NCBI RefSeq assembly: GCF_902859895.1
Contig: NZ_CADIKM010000001.1
Location: 1-64,000, forward strand
From: Pararobbsia alpina
GTDB taxonomy: Bacteria > Pseudomonadota > Gammaproteobacteria > Burkholderiales > Burkholderiaceae
Length of the DNA: 64,000 nt
Direction of reading: 5' to 3'
Within the stretch, counting starts at the first letter, position 1. Each line of letters opens with the position of its first letter. A program made the position numbers and the translations under genes. Positions 25,688-34,900 of this stretch are shown here, piece after piece. The notes below the pieces were generated by a model. That model was not told the origin of the DNA and searched no databases. It saw only the letters and a list, made by a program, of their open reading frames with translations.

Positions 25688-26320
25688 ATGAAGATGCAAC
25701 AGACTCACCGAAACGGAGCCCGCCGCATCGGCCCGCCAGCCCGCGCGCTTGCCGTGCTCGTCGTCGCCCTGGCTGCGCCCGCCAGCCACGTGCTCGCTTC
25801 ATGGCTGACGATTGCCGAAATCCCGCGCCTCCAAGTCACCGTGAAGATGCAACCGGAAGGGCGAGTGCCGAAGCCCAAACCCCAGTCCCTCTGGAGCTCG
25901 TGGTTTGAAAATCCGCCTCCGCCCGCCTCAGCGTGGTTCATGTTCAACTACCCACGGCCAGTCGCGACTTCGGAGTCGTTTACTTTCAAATCCTACAAGG
26001 AGCATGTCGTCGCGGACTGTGAGCATCGAGCGATCGGACACGACCAGTTCCTCGCGTTCGGCGGCCCCGACGGGGAAAGCAATGGGGTCACGAGCTGGAC
26101 CGCCCCCGATGCACCGCTCGATATGCGTCCGGTCGTTCCGGGCACCATCGGCGCAATCTTGTTCGGATACGTATGCGACGGGCTGCCCCCGTTCCCGACG
26201 CGCGACGTACTCCTGCAATCCGGCGCAGCGCCAGCGCCCATGGCTACGCCGGCCGAACCGGCTTCGTCGACGGCAGTTCCCACACCCGAGCCCTCACCCA
26301 AAGCGACTCAATTGAAGTGA
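25688..26320 (+). CDS. Exported protein with surface-adhesin-E-like domain
   Basis: 210 residues with an Arg-rich lead and hydrophobic core (ARALAVLVVALAAPASHVLA) acting as a Sec signal. The mature part has the pattern of the small surface-adhesin protein E domain: SWLTIAEIP near the start, YKEHVVADCEHRAIGHDQFLAF in the middle, and PGTIGAILFGYVC at the end, with one Cys in each of the last two blocks. A 40-residue Ala/Pro/Thr-rich tail follows. The ATG at 25688 is preferred to 25625 because the earlier 21 residues lengthen the n-region unreasonably. The role of the family is not established in Burkholderia. Confidence 0.65.
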   Translation: MKMQQTHRNGARRIGPPARALAVLVVALAAPASHVLASWLTIAEIPRLQVTVKMQPEGRVPKPKPQSLWSSWFENPPPPASAWFMFNYPRPVATSESFTFKSYKEHVVADCEHRAIGHDQFLAFGGPDGESNGVTSWTAPDAPLDMRPVVPGTIGAILFGYVCDGLPPFPTRDVLLQSGAAPAPMATPAEPASSTAVPTPEPSPKATQLK

Positions 26321-26482
26321 TTGCCGGGGGAAGTGATTGCCGGGGCCTGAGTGTTGGAACGGCCTTGGCGACCACGTCCGGCGAGCCCTATCTCATCCTT
26401 CAGGCGTACCTCATCCTCGAGCCGTACCTCAACATGGAGGCTCGAGCCGGGTTGATTTATCGGCGAGACTCACCGGCAAAGC

Positions 26483-26824
26483 TCAGCCCACCGGCGTCTC
26501 CCCCTCACCGCTCTTGTGGCCCGGACGATCGTTCGGCGCCTGTTTGCGGTTCTCGTCGCCACGGTCGGGCAATTTGCTTTTGTCGCTGTCACTGTGTTCG
26601 ACCGGTTCGGGATGCTGAACCTCGCTTTTCTCGGACGGATTGGCGCCCCCGGCAACGCCCCCCTCCTGCGTACTTGCAACTTCTCCAGCCTGCGGCGCGG
26701 TATTGCCGCTCTGAACGGCGTTCTCGGGGTGATGCTCCTCGGTGAGCGGCGCGCCATGCTCGCGCGGGTTCCGGCCTGCGTGATGCCGGTTCTGAGCATG
26801 CATTTGAGCGTAGGTTTGCGGCAT
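26483..26824 (-). CDS. Highly hydrophilic 113-residue protein, unknown function
   Basis: The product begins MPQTYAQMHAQNRHHAGRNP and is built almost wholly of Glu, Asp, Gly, Pro, His, Asn and Gln with few hydrophobic residues, so it should be intrinsically disordered. A strong GGAGGAG precedes the ATG at the right distance, which supports translation. There is no signal peptide. Comparable hydrophilic proteins in Burkholderia are often stress-induced, but I cannot assign this one. The opposite strand also has an open frame; the ribosome binding site favours this one. Confidence 0.55.
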   Translation of the reverse strand: MPQTYAQMHAQNRHHAGRNPREHGAPLTEEHHPENAVQSGNTAPQAGEVASTQEGGVAGGANPSEKSEVQHPEPVEHSDSDKSKLPDRGDENRKQAPNDRPGHKSGEGETPVG

Positions 26825-26944
26825 GTTGAACTCCTCCGGGTCGGGTGACCCTTTCCCTCTCCGAGCAAATACCGATCCTGAACCTGCTACCGGTTTCGCG
26901 TGGACTCGCTATGATTGAGACAATGCATCGGCCGGTGCCACACA

Positions 26945-27457
26945 ATGTATTTGCCCAATGCGTTACGCCCCGGAGGCGTGCTGTCCACGATGGCCGCCGC
27001 GGCATGCGTGTGCCTGCTGGCGCTCTCAGGGTGTGCCGAGCCGCCTGCGGCAAAAGCCTTCTTCAAAGCGCTGGACCTCGGCCCGAGTGCGACCGAGGAG
27101 CGCAAGCAAATAGATTACAAGACACAGGTTGCCCAGCGGATAGAAGAGGTCAACGCGGCCGCGATCACGCCAGGGCACCCGCAAGCGATGCTGCGCTCGG
27201 TCGTGGTGCTGACGTTCCTGATCGGCAAGAGCGGCCAGATCCTGAAGGCATCGGTTTACCGGACGAATGGCGACGACCTCGCCGAGCGTGTCGCAATGAC
27301 CTCGCTCAAACGCTCCGCGCCTTTCCCCCCTCCGCCCAAGGCCTTGCTGAACCGCGCCGGGCAAGTGGAATTGATGGAGGCATGGCTGTTCAATAACGAT
27401 GGCCGCTTCCAGCTGCAAACCCTGGCGTCCGCCCAGAAGGACGAAGCGGCGGAGTAG
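26945..27457 (+). CDS. Lipoprotein with TonB-like C-terminal domain
   Basis: The start at 26945 gives a lead MYLPNALRPGGVLSTMAAAA followed by CVCLLALSGCAEPPAA, in which LSGC is a lipobox; a later ATG at 26990 would also make a signal peptide. The mature chain has a helical segment then a compact domain resembling the TonB C-terminal fold: SVVVLTFLIGKSGQILKASV, DLAERVAMTSLKRSAPFPPP and LMEAWLFNNDGRF. It is therefore probably anchored in a membrane facing the periplasm. There is no ExbB/ExbD nearby, so it is an orphan TonB-like lipoprotein. Length about 170 residues. Confidence 0.7.
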   Translation: MYLPNALRPGGVLSTMAAAACVCLLALSGCAEPPAAKAFFKALDLGPSATEERKQIDYKTQVAQRIEEVNAAAITPGHPQAMLRSVVVLTFLIGKSGQILKASVYRTNGDDLAERVAMTSLKRSAPFPPPPKALLNRAGQVELMEAWLFNNDGRFQLQTLASAQKDEAAE

Positions 27458-27691
27458 CCGCACACGCAGGGCGAGGCCGTCGCCGGGATGGTTCTCCAAC
27501 ACGACCCATTCGCCGCATCCCAACCCCAACGACTGTCAGCCATCCGAAGGAATACGGAGCAAGGCGGAGCGGGAAAATCCCGAGTTGCTTGGCGAAATAT
27601 CGAGTTTTGGCGACCGTTTTGTCGTCCTATACTCGAATCGAGTTTGACGCGGGTTGAGTGTGCCATGCCTGTTCACTGCCAGGAGTCGGCC

Positions 27692-27883
27692 ATGATGCTT
27701 ACTCATCTAAGCAATTCGCATATCATCACGATGAGCGCGCTAGCGTTGCTCGGCACGCTGGTGGTCGCGCTACGCTCGCGACACCTGACGCTGTTCGGAA
27801 TCTGCGTGAGGGCGCTGCTGGTCGACATCGGCGCCGTGGTGGTCGTCATGCTCGCCCTGCTGCTTCCCGAAATCGTTCTCTAG
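27692..27883 (+). CDS. Small two-helix membrane protein
   Basis: 63 residues starting MMLTHLSNSHIITMSALALL. Two hydrophobic helices are predicted (about residues 12-26 and 38-60) around a short basic loop (RSRHLTLFG). AGGAG lies six bases before ATG 27692, making this a better start than 27665. The second helix is almost wholly aliphatic (AVVVVMLALLLP). I do not recognise the family. It lies 90 bp before the chloride transporter gene on the same strand and may be co-transcribed. Confidence 0.55.
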   Translation: MMLTHLSNSHIITMSALALLGTLVVALRSRHLTLFGICVRALLVDIGAVVVVMLALLLPEIVL

Positions 27884-27973
27884 CACAGCCTGAGCCGCTC
27901 GCAGTTCCTGGAAGCCCCTGGCAAGGTCAAGCTTCTATAATCGGCCTTTCCTTGCCCGGCCTCTCCCCGCGCG

Positions 27974-29494
27974 ATGCTCGATCTTCTTCAGCAGCTCCCA
28001 AACCGCACTTATCGCCAGGCACGCCGGCTCACCCGCAAATACGGGGTCTTCTGGTTCGGCGCCATCGTAGTCGGTCTGGTCGCCGTCCTGTACGCGCGCT
28101 TGATCGATTTCGGCTTCGGGATCTTCCAGCAACTCGATCACCGCCATTTCTGGCTGCCGCTGCTTCTCTCGCCTGCCGCAAGCGCGCTTTCGGTCTGGCT
28201 CACCCGTCGCTATTTCAGAGGATCGGAAGGAAGCGGGATTCCGCAAGTGATCGCGACGCTGCAAGTCGGCGGCAGCGAGATGGGCAAGCGCCTGCTGACG
28301 CTGCGGCTCGCCCTCGCGAAGATCGGTATTTCGTTCATCGCGATCCTCGGCGGTCTCACCATTGGCCGCGAAGGGCCGACGGTACAGGTCGGCTCGGCGA
28401 TCATGTTCAATCTGCGGCGCTTCTATCCGCGCTCGAACCAGCTACTCGACCGCCAGTTGGTGTTGGCCGGCGCCGCGGCCGGTCTTTCGGCAGCGTTCAA
28501 TACGCCCCTCGCGGGGATCGTGTTCGCGATCGAGGAACTGAGCCGCAGCTTCGAACAACGTGCGAGCGGCGTGGTGATCACGGCGATCGTCTTCGCCGGC
28601 ATCGTCGCCCTGAGCCTCAACGGCAACTACACGTACTTCGGCGCAATCAACATCATCGGTCCGTTTCCGAAGATGACGGCGGTCGTCGTGGTCGTCACGG
28701 CGATCGTCACCGGCCTCGCCGGCGGGGCGTTCGGCTGGCTGCTGCTCAATACCAGCCGCTGGATCCCTCAACCGCTCCAGCAGATGCGCGTCGCGCGGCC
28801 GGTCGTGTTTGCCGCGCTTTGCGGCCTCGCAGTCGCGGTCCTCGGCATCGTTGCGGGCGGCGCGACATTCGGCAGCGGTTATTCAGAAGCGCGCGGCCTG
28901 CTCGAAGGCGGTCAACCGTTGTCGATGTTCTATCCGTTCATGAAGTTTGCATCGATGATCGGCTCGTATCTGCCGGGCATACCAGGGGGTATCTTCGCGC
29001 CGTCGCTATCGATCGGAGCGGGCATCGGCAACGTGCTGCATGAAATCTTCCGCGAAATTCCCCTGCCGATGTTGATCGCACTGGGTATGGTCGGCTATCT
29101 CGCGGGTGTCACGCAATCGCCGATTACGGCCTTCGTGATCGTCATGGAGATGATCAACGGGCATGCGCTCGTGATCTCACTGATGGCGACTTCGCTGATC
29201 GCGAGCCGGGTCTCGCGCCTGTTCGTGCCGCCGCTCTACGAGGCGCTCTCCGAACGCTATGCGCCGTCGATACTGGCCGCGGCGGTCGCCCCGGCGCCCC
29301 CAACGGCAAGCGCAGCGACGACAGACACGCCCACGCCGACGGCAAGCGCAGCAGCAGCAGCAGACGCGCCACCCATGGCAAGCACAGCGGCGACAGACCC
29401 GCCCTCAAAGACGGGCACACAGGTGATGGACACGCCACCGGCGCAGACGCCGGCGGCAACTGGAACCAGGCACGACACAGATCCCGCGAACTGA
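27974..29494 (+). CDS. clcA: ClC-family chloride channel/antiporter
   Basis: A polytopic ClC protein exchanging chloride for protons, as in acid resistance. All three selectivity motifs are seen: GSEGSGIPQ near residue 84, GREGP with the gating glutamate at residue 133, and GGIFAPSLSIGAGIG further on. About 10-12 hydrophobic segments cover residues 25-430. A tail of about 65 residues rich in Ala, Thr and Pro (ASAATTDTPTPTASAAAAAD) replaces the CBS domains found in other members and looks disordered. The gene is monocistronic or follows the small membrane gene. The symbol follows the E. coli name; other ClC clades are possible. Confidence 0.88.
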   Translation: MLDLLQQLPNRTYRQARRLTRKYGVFWFGAIVVGLVAVLYARLIDFGFGIFQQLDHRHFWLPLLLSPAASALSVWLTRRYFRGSEGSGIPQVIATLQVGGSEMGKRLLTLRLALAKIGISFIAILGGLTIGREGPTVQVGSAIMFNLRRFYPRSNQLLDRQLVLAGAAAGLSAAFNTPLAGIVFAIEELSRSFEQRASGVVITAIVFAGIVALSLNGNYTYFGAINIIGPFPKMTAVVVVVTAIVTGLAGGAFGWLLLNTSRWIPQPLQQMRVARPVVFAALCGLAVAVLGIVAGGATFGSGYSEARGLLEGGQPLSMFYPFMKFASMIGSYLPGIPGGIFAPSLSIGAGIGNVLHEIFREIPLPMLIALGMVGYLAGVTQSPITAFVIVMEMINGHALVISLMATSLIASRVSRLFVPPLYEALSERYAPSILAAAVAPAPPTASAATTDTPTPTASAAAAADAPPMASTAATDPPSKTGTQVMDTPPAQTPAATGTRHDTDPAN

Positions 29495-29507
29495 TCATCA
29501 CCGACCA

Positions 29508-29633
29508 TCACCGATAGTAGTAGTAGTCGTGGTGATGTCCGCCGCCGTAGTAACCACCGGGCGGCACGACGATGCAACCGCCGAGCAGGGAAACAAGCAA
29601 TGCGGTCGCGGTCAACATGACGATCTTCTTCAT
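29508..29633 (-). CDS. 41-residue lipoprotein
   Basis: The product MKKIVMLTATALLVSLLGGC is a textbook lipoprotein signal with lipobox LGGC (Cys20). It is followed by a 21-residue mature tail made of Pro, Gly, His and Tyr (GGYYGGGHHHDYYYYR). GGAGA lies upstream of the ATG. Such tiny Gly/Tyr/His-rich lipoproteins are frequent in Burkholderiaceae; the role is unknown. The His/Tyr cluster could bind metal, which is speculation. It ends 13 bp from the clcA stop on the opposite strand. Confidence 0.7.
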   Translation of the reverse strand: MKKIVMLTATALLVSLLGGCIVVPPGGYYGGGHHHDYYYYR

Positions 29634-29856
29634 AGGGTTCTCCACTTTCAACAGGTATCCGTCGGAGACGGTCATGCCTATTTAATGCGAGAACCCCCTG
29701 CATGGTCGACACCCCAACTATTACGCTGCCGCCTCCTTTGTGAGGATTTGTTGCGCGGGATGGCCATTCGTCTCAAAAAAGGTCGAGCAAACAATGGACC
29801 ACATCGAAACCAAGCTTTGAACCACGAACGATTGGTTACGAATGCTGGGCGTCCGC

Positions 29857-30108
29857 TCAGGCCTGCGGTATCTCGATCTTGACTTCGAGCACCTCGAGAT
29901 TGTCCTGCCGCTCGAGCGACACACGAATGTCCTCGGTCGAAATCTTGACGTACTTCGAGATCACCGCCACCAGCTCGCGCTGGAGGGCCGGTAGGTAGTC
30001 GGCGCTCGTATTGCCCATGCGCTCGTGCGCAATGATCAGTTGCAAGCGTTCCTTCGCAACCGTGGCCGACTTCTTCTTTTCACCCAACAGAAATGAAAGT
30101 ATCGACAT
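29857..30108 (-). CDS. minE: Cell-division topological specificity factor MinE
   Basis: 83 residues. MinE displaces MinD from the membrane and drives the pole-to-pole oscillation that confines the division site to mid-cell. The N-terminal membrane-targeting and anti-MinCD part reads [20 protein letters not shown] and [12 protein letters not shown]; the topological domain follows ([19 protein letters not shown]). It lies nine bases after the minD stop. Confidence 0.97.
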   Translation of the reverse strand: MSILSFLLGEKKKSATVAKERLQLIIAHERMGNTSADYLPALQRELVAVISKYVKISTEDIRVSLERQDNLEVLEVKIEIPQA

Positions 30109-30117
30109 GTGTTCCCC

Positions 30118-30933
30118 TTACTTGCTGCCGAAAATACGCGACAGCAGCCCGGGCTTTTGATAGTCCGTGAAACGCATCGCCTTGTCTTCGCCTAGGAACC
30201 GCGAGACGACGTCCTTGTAGGCGTCGGCCACATCGGAACCGTCGAGATGGACCGCCGGCACGCCCTGGTTCGAGGCGTGCAGCACGGATTCCGACTCGGG
30301 TATCACGCCGATCAGTGGGATGCGCAGGATTTCCTGGATATCAGTCAGCGACAGCATCTCGCCGTCGGCAACCCGCTTCGCGTTGTATCGCGTAATCAGC
30401 AGATGTTCCTTGATCGGCTCAGCACTATCGATCGCACGCTTGGTCTTCGACGACAGGATGCCGAGAATGCGGTCCGAATCGCGTACCGACGACACTTCGG
30501 GATTGGTCACGATCAGTGCCTCGTCCGCAAAATACATCGCCAGCAAGGCACCCGACTCGATGCCGGCCGGCGAATCGCAGACGATGTACTCGAAGCCCAT
30601 GGTTTTCAGGTCTTCGATGATCTTGCCGACGCCTTCCTGGGTCAGCGCATCCTTGTCGCGGGTCTGCGACGCGGGCAGGATGAACAGGTTCTCGCACTTC
30701 TTGTCCTTGATCAGCGCCTGGTTCAGATTCGCCTCGCCCTGGATCACGTTGATCAGGTCATAGACGACGCGCCGCTCGCAACCCATGATCAAGTCAAGGT
30801 TGCGCAGGCCAACGTCGAAGTCGATAACCGCGGTCTTGGCGCCCCGCAAAGCAAGGCCCGATGCAAAACTCGCGCTGGTGGTGGTCTTGCCGACACCGCC
30901 CTTACCCGACGTCACCACAATGATCTTTGCCAT
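30118..30933 (-). CDS. minD: Septum site-determining ATPase MinD
   Basis: 271 residues. A ParA-type ATPase that binds the membrane as an ATP dimer and recruits MinC. The deviant Walker A SGKGGVGKTT lies at residues 9-18, with IDFDVGLRNLDLIMG and FEYIVCDSPAGIESGA after it. The C-terminal amphipathic membrane helix is visible (QKPGLLSRIFGSK). It is the middle gene of minC-minD-minE. Confidence 0.98.
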   Translation of the reverse strand: MAKIIVVTSGKGGVGKTTTSASFASGLALRGAKTAVIDFDVGLRNLDLIMGCERRVVYDLINVIQGEANLNQALIKDKKCENLFILPASQTRDKDALTQEGVGKIIEDLKTMGFEYIVCDSPAGIESGALLAMYFADEALIVTNPEVSSVRDSDRILGILSSKTKRAIDSAEPIKEHLLITRYNAKRVADGEMLSLTDIQEILRIPLIGVIPESESVLHASNQGVPAVHLDGSDVADAYKDVVSRFLGEDKAMRFTDYQKPGLLSRIFGSK

Positions 30934-31006
30934 TCCTGGTCCTGTAATTTGATCGATAAAATCGAATGCGCGCCGCCCGCAGCCGGCGCATCCAGCAAAG
31001 ACGTAT

Positions 31007-31921
31007 TCAGTTGAGACGCAAAGGTTCGAACAACAGCTTCTCGTGATCGAGCCTCACCTGCACCGGCTTGCCGCGCACATCGTCGGCGAGCGGGGTATCG
31101 GTGGTCCGGTAGATGCCCGCGATCGAGATCAACTCGGGCTCGAGACAGGTGCAGAAGATCCGCGCCCCATGGTTGCCGTGCACGCCGGCGAGTGCCCGGC
31201 CGCGCAACGGCGCATAAATATGGATATTGCCTTCGGCGATGACCTCGGCGCCATAGCTCACAAGGCCAAGCACGACGAGATCGCCCTTCGAGTACACCTG
31301 CTGGCCCGACCGCAAGGGTTTATCGATCACCAGGGTGGGCCGGACGATCTGCGCGCCGTCGGCTCCGGCCGAAGCCGCCGTGTCCGCGGCGAACGCGGGG
31401 CCGGCTGGGGAGATACCTGACTCGCTTGATATCCGGGACGCACCGGACATACCCAAGCCATTTCCTACGCCTGCCTCTGCCGTATCGCCGGCACGCTGCT
31501 CGCCGTTGCGCGCCGCAGGCGAACCGATTGCGAGTTCGGCCTGCACGCCCGCTTCAGCTCTGGCATCCGCCCGCGAGGCCGCTTCTGCCTCTTTGGCGCC
31601 ACGCCGGTCACGCGACTCGACCAGCGGCAGGCTGCCTGCGCCGGCCCATTCGCGCTGTGCCTCGTGAGCCACGATGCCGACCGGGCGCATGCGCACCCGT
31701 TCGAGCAAGGCGACGAGCGCTCCCATTTCGATCCGCTGACCGGCCTCGAGCCGCCTCAGATCGATCGCGACGACGTCGTTCGCGAAGAACTCCGGCGTCG
31801 CCTCGAAGCGCCGCGTGAGTTCCTTGCTCAACGCGTCAAGGTCAGTCGTTTTGACCGAAAACAGTAAGGTGTCGACCGAGCCGCTGCGCAGCTCGAAGTA
31901 CGGCGTCTTTTTCTGCGGCAT
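31007..31921 (-). CDS. minC: Septum site-determining protein MinC, long linker
   Basis: MinC blocks FtsZ assembly away from mid-cell. The N-terminal FtsZ-inhibiting domain (residues 1-95: [20 protein letters not shown] onward) and C-terminal beta-helix that binds MinD ([40 protein letters not shown]) are both clear. Between them lies a linker of about 100 residues rich in Ala, Gly, Glu and Ser, far longer than in E. coli MinC (304 versus 231 residues). The start at 31921 gives [12 protein letters not shown]; the upstream 29 codons are not family-like. It is 73 bp before minD. Confidence 0.95.
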   Translation of the reverse strand: MPQKKTPYFELRSGSVDTLLFSVKTTDLDALSKELTRRFEATPEFFANDVVAIDLRRLEAGQRIEMGALVALLERVRMRPVGIVAHEAQREWAGAGSLPLVESRDRRGAKEAEAASRADARAEAGVQAELAIGSPAARNGEQRAGDTAEAGVGNGLGMSGASRISSESGISPAGPAFAADTAASAGADGAQIVRPTLVIDKPLRSGQQVYSKGDLVVLGLVSYGAEVIAEGNIHIYAPLRGRALAGVHGNHGARIFCTCLEPELISIAGIYRTTDTPLADDVRGKPVQVRLDHEKLLFEPLRLN

Positions 31922-32105
31922 AGGAAGGTTCGAAAATTTGCCTCGTATTTTACCGTTGTCCGCCCTGGTTTCCGAAAAAACCCGCGCACGGCTCAGATGT
32001 CCCCGCATAAACCCTTATATCAAGGCGCTACAGCGGATTGTCGATAACCGAAAGGCGGGCCAGCGTTGTCTGACGTTGGCAGGAACGCTAACGGGGACAA
32101 TAAGT

Positions 32106-33758
32106 ATGCTAAAGAACTTAACGATTCGCGGGGGCTTGACGCTGGTCATCGGGATTTTCGTGGTCTTTCTGCTGGTGGTCATCGGCGTGGGCTATGCGGG
32201 TCTGAAAATGACGAACAGCGGACTCCATGAGGTACAGCGCAATTCCGCCGCACTATCCAACCTGAAGACGAGTTCCGAAAAGCTGCTCAAAGTGCGTCTC
32301 GATCTCAGCAGCTACGAGACGCTGTTCAGCGTGGGCAAGCAAACGGACGATCTGCTGCCCGCCGCGCACAAGATGCTGGTCGAATCGAACAACGACTTCG
32401 CCCACTACATGAACACACCGACGGGCACCGCACAGGAAAAGCAGCTCGCCGAAGCAGTCGCAAAGGTGCGCAAGACGCTGGTCGACGAGGCCGTCGAGGT
32501 CGAATTCAAGGCCCTCGACGACAACGATTTCACGACGTTTCGCAAGGTCCAGGGCGAAACGGCCAACGATCTCTATGCGACCTATTCGAAGGCGATCAAC
32601 GCGCTCGAGTCCTATCAGGCCAACAACGAGCAGATGCAGGCCGATGTCGCCGCACGCCACTTCGAGACTGCCTCGATCCTGTTTCTCGCGATCGGCTCCA
32701 TCGCCATCATCGTTGCCTTGCTCGCGCGCGTGATGCTGTCGGCCGCGCTGATCAAACCCGTCAACCGCACGATAAAGCATTTCGACATGATCGCTGCGGG
32801 CGATCTCACCGTCGAGGTCGAAGGCGGCGGGCGCAACGAGATGGGCCTGTTGACGCTCGCGCTGCGCAAGATGCGGGTCGGCCTCGTCGATACCGTTTCG
32901 CAGGTCCGCGGCAGCACGGATGCGATCAATCTTGGCATCAACGAAATCGCATCGGGCAATATCGACCTGTCCCGCCGCACGGAGCAGCAGGCCGCCGCGC
33001 TCGAGGAAACGGCGGCGAGCATGGAAGAATTATCAGCAACCGTCAAACAGAATGCCGACAATGCGAAACAGGCCAGCAAGCTCGCGCACAACGCATCGGA
33101 TACGGTGACGCGCGGCGGTGCAGTGGTCGGTCGCGTGATCGAAACGATGGACGGCATCACGGAGTCGTCGCGCAAGGTCGCCGAGATCATCAGCGTGATC
33201 GAGGGGATCGCTTTCCAGACCAATATCCTTGCGCTCAATGCGGCGGTCGAGGCAGCGCGGGCGGGCGAACAAGGCCGCGGCTTCGCGGTGGTCGCATCCG
33301 AGGTACGCAGCCTCGCGCAGCGTTCGGGAACGGCAGCGAAGGAAATCAAGGATCTGATCGGGGCTTCGGTCGCACGCGTCGAGCAAGGTTCATCGCTCGT
33401 CAACGAGGCGGGCGCGACAATGAAGGAAGCGATCCGTTCGGTCGAGCGCGTGACCGACATCATGAGTGAGATCGAAGCCGCCGCACGCGAACAGAGCGAG
33501 GGAATCGAGCAGGTCAACAAGGCCATCACGCAGATCGACGAAGTCACGCAGCACAACGCGGCACTCGTCGAGGAAGCCGCAGCCTCGGCGAAGTCTCTCG
33601 AGGAACAGGCCATCATCCTGCGCGAGGCCGTGTCGGTGTTCCGGCTCAAGAGCGATCAGCAAGTCAACGCCGCACCATCGGAGCCTCGGGCAGGCTCGCC
33701 CAAGGCGCCCGAAAGCCGCGGCACTGCGCTCGACCATCGCTCAATCAAGCCCGCCTGA
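32106..33758 (+). CDS. Methyl-accepting chemotaxis protein (Tar/four-helix-bundle sensor)
   Basis: 550 residues beginning [20 protein letters not shown]. There is a first membrane helix (residues about 12-32), a periplasmic four-helix-bundle sensor (about 35-190), a second helix ([19 protein letters not shown]), HAMP ([20 protein letters not shown]) and the signalling domain with [20 protein letters not shown]. The tail after residue 515 is polar and Pro/Ser-rich. Two earlier in-frame starts exist, but the chosen ATG gives the usual MLKNLTIR beginning. It is divergent from minC, with 184 bp between starts. The ligand is unknown. Confidence 0.95.
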   Translation: MLKNLTIRGGLTLVIGIFVVFLLVVIGVGYAGLKMTNSGLHEVQRNSAALSNLKTSSEKLLKVRLDLSSYETLFSVGKQTDDLLPAAHKMLVESNNDFAHYMNTPTGTAQEKQLAEAVAKVRKTLVDEAVEVEFKALDDNDFTTFRKVQGETANDLYATYSKAINALESYQANNEQMQADVAARHFETASILFLAIGSIAIIVALLARVMLSAALIKPVNRTIKHFDMIAAGDLTVEVEGGGRNEMGLLTLALRKMRVGLVDTVSQVRGSTDAINLGINEIASGNIDLSRRTEQQAAALEETAASMEELSATVKQNADNAKQASKLAHNASDTVTRGGAVVGRVIETMDGITESSRKVAEIISVIEGIAFQTNILALNAAVEAARAGEQGRGFAVVASEVRSLAQRSGTAAKEIKDLIGASVARVEQGSSLVNEAGATMKEAIRSVERVTDIMSEIEAAAREQSEGIEQVNKAITQIDEVTQHNAALVEEAAASAKSLEEQAIILREAVSVFRLKSDQQVNAAPSEPRAGSPKAPESRGTALDHRSIKPA

Positions 33759-33814
33759 CTCTTGCGCCGCTCGCGATAGCTGAACCCAAATGGAGCGCTC
33801 AATCCGGCCTCGAC

Positions 33815-33980
33815 TTGTCCCCAGATAATGTTGACAGCTCTGTGGACAAGCGCGCACAAAAGTCCTCAAGTCATTGATCGCATGAAGGAAACATGAGGCG
33901 GCGCAAATTCGGGCTGGCGCATGCGCAGGCCTTTCACGCGAAGTTGTCCCCAGGAAATGTTGACAGTCCTGTGGACAACC
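33815..33980. repeat. Two diverged copies of a repeat containing DnaA-box-like words
   Basis: TTGTCCCCAG..AATGTTGACAG..CTGTGGACAA occurs at about 33815-33849 and again at 33944-33978, 129 bp apart. Similarity continues weakly for some 60 more bases. TGTGGACAA is one base from a DnaA box (TGTGGATAA), and TTGTCC/GGACAA gives each copy internal dyad symmetry. The 460-bp gap 33759-34218 contains no gene on either strand. Confidence 0.65.
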
Positions 33981-34218
33981 CCGGGCATAAGTTGCCAAGC
34001 GCCTGATCCAGCACGCAAAACGGGTGGCGGCACAAAATCGTGCTGCTCGATGCGACCGATGCGCTACGACCGCTACGACCGCTATGCCCGCCACGAGCGA
34101 GGCGTCGGTCTGTCCCACCTCTTTTCAGCGGAATGCAAAACCGTTCGGGTCGGCTAATATCCAAAAACCGCGGACTCACGAGGAGCCGCCGGTCGATGCC
34201 AACGGAAGGAGTGAACCG

Positions 34219-34728
34219 ATGTCCCTGACGATGTACCAAACCTCAGTGCCCGTGTTCGTGCGCGGGCTCAAGATCCTCTCGACCCTGCTCGGCAAGGCCC
34301 AGGCCTACACGATCGAGCACGGCCAGGATCCCGCGGACCTGCTCAACGCGCGGCTCGCGCCCGACATGCTTTCGCTGATCGGACAAGTGCAGCGCGCGAG
34401 CGACACCTCCAAGCTCTCTGGCCAGCGGCTCAGCGGTGTCGCCGCCCCTCGCTTCGAAGACACGGAAACGAGCTTCGCCGAACTCGAGCAGCGCATCGCC
34501 AAATCGATCGCCTACCTCGAAACGCTTCAGCCCGCGCAATTCGAGGGTAGCGAGTCCCGGACCATCCAGTTGAACTTCGGTGAATTCAAACCGAGTTTCA
34601 CGGGCAACAGCTATCTGCTCACGTTCGCCCTACCCAACTTCTTCTTCCATATCACGACCGCGCACGACATCCTGCGTCACAACGGCCTGCCGATCGGCAA
34701 GCTCGACTATCTCGGCACGTTCAACTAA
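34219..34728 (+). CDS. DUF1993 family protein
   Basis: 169 residues of the DUF1993 family: MYQTSVPVFVRGLKILSTLL, ARLAPDMLSLIGQVQRASDT, FAELEQRIAKSIAYLETLQP and NFFFHITTAHDILRHNGLPI. The family has a DinB-like four-helix fold and no assigned biochemical role. The start at 34219 follows GGAAGGAG (34204-34211); a longer frame upstream has atypical sequence. Single gene between the repeat region and the dehydrogenase. Confidence 0.88.
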   Translation: MSLTMYQTSVPVFVRGLKILSTLLGKAQAYTIEHGQDPADLLNARLAPDMLSLIGQVQRASDTSKLSGQRLSGVAAPRFEDTETSFAELEQRIAKSIAYLETLQPAQFEGSESRTIQLNFGEFKPSFTGNSYLLTFALPNFFFHITTAHDILRHNGLPIGKLDYLGTFN

Positions 34729-34900
34729 CACGCACTGTCGATCGGAGATTTGCATAACGGCATCTGGGGTAAATCGCAAACTGCCGCGCTTCCGAACGCC
34801 ACGTGCAACGCTTAACATTGTCGATTCATGTGAATGCCGGGAGGCGTTCACATGGACATCGCGTCCTCTCCCACCTTCTCCGATCATTTCGAAAGCGACC

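Noticed and set aside
27658-29043. 461-codon plus-strand frame overlapping the chloride transporter
   Set aside because: Arg/Ala/Pro-rich out-of-frame translation of clcA.
29308-29420. Repetitive Ala/Thr/Pro coding stretch as a possible tandem repeat or CRISPR-like array
   Set aside because: Units are irregular and part of the disordered tail of the chloride transporter; no constant repeat with unique spacers.
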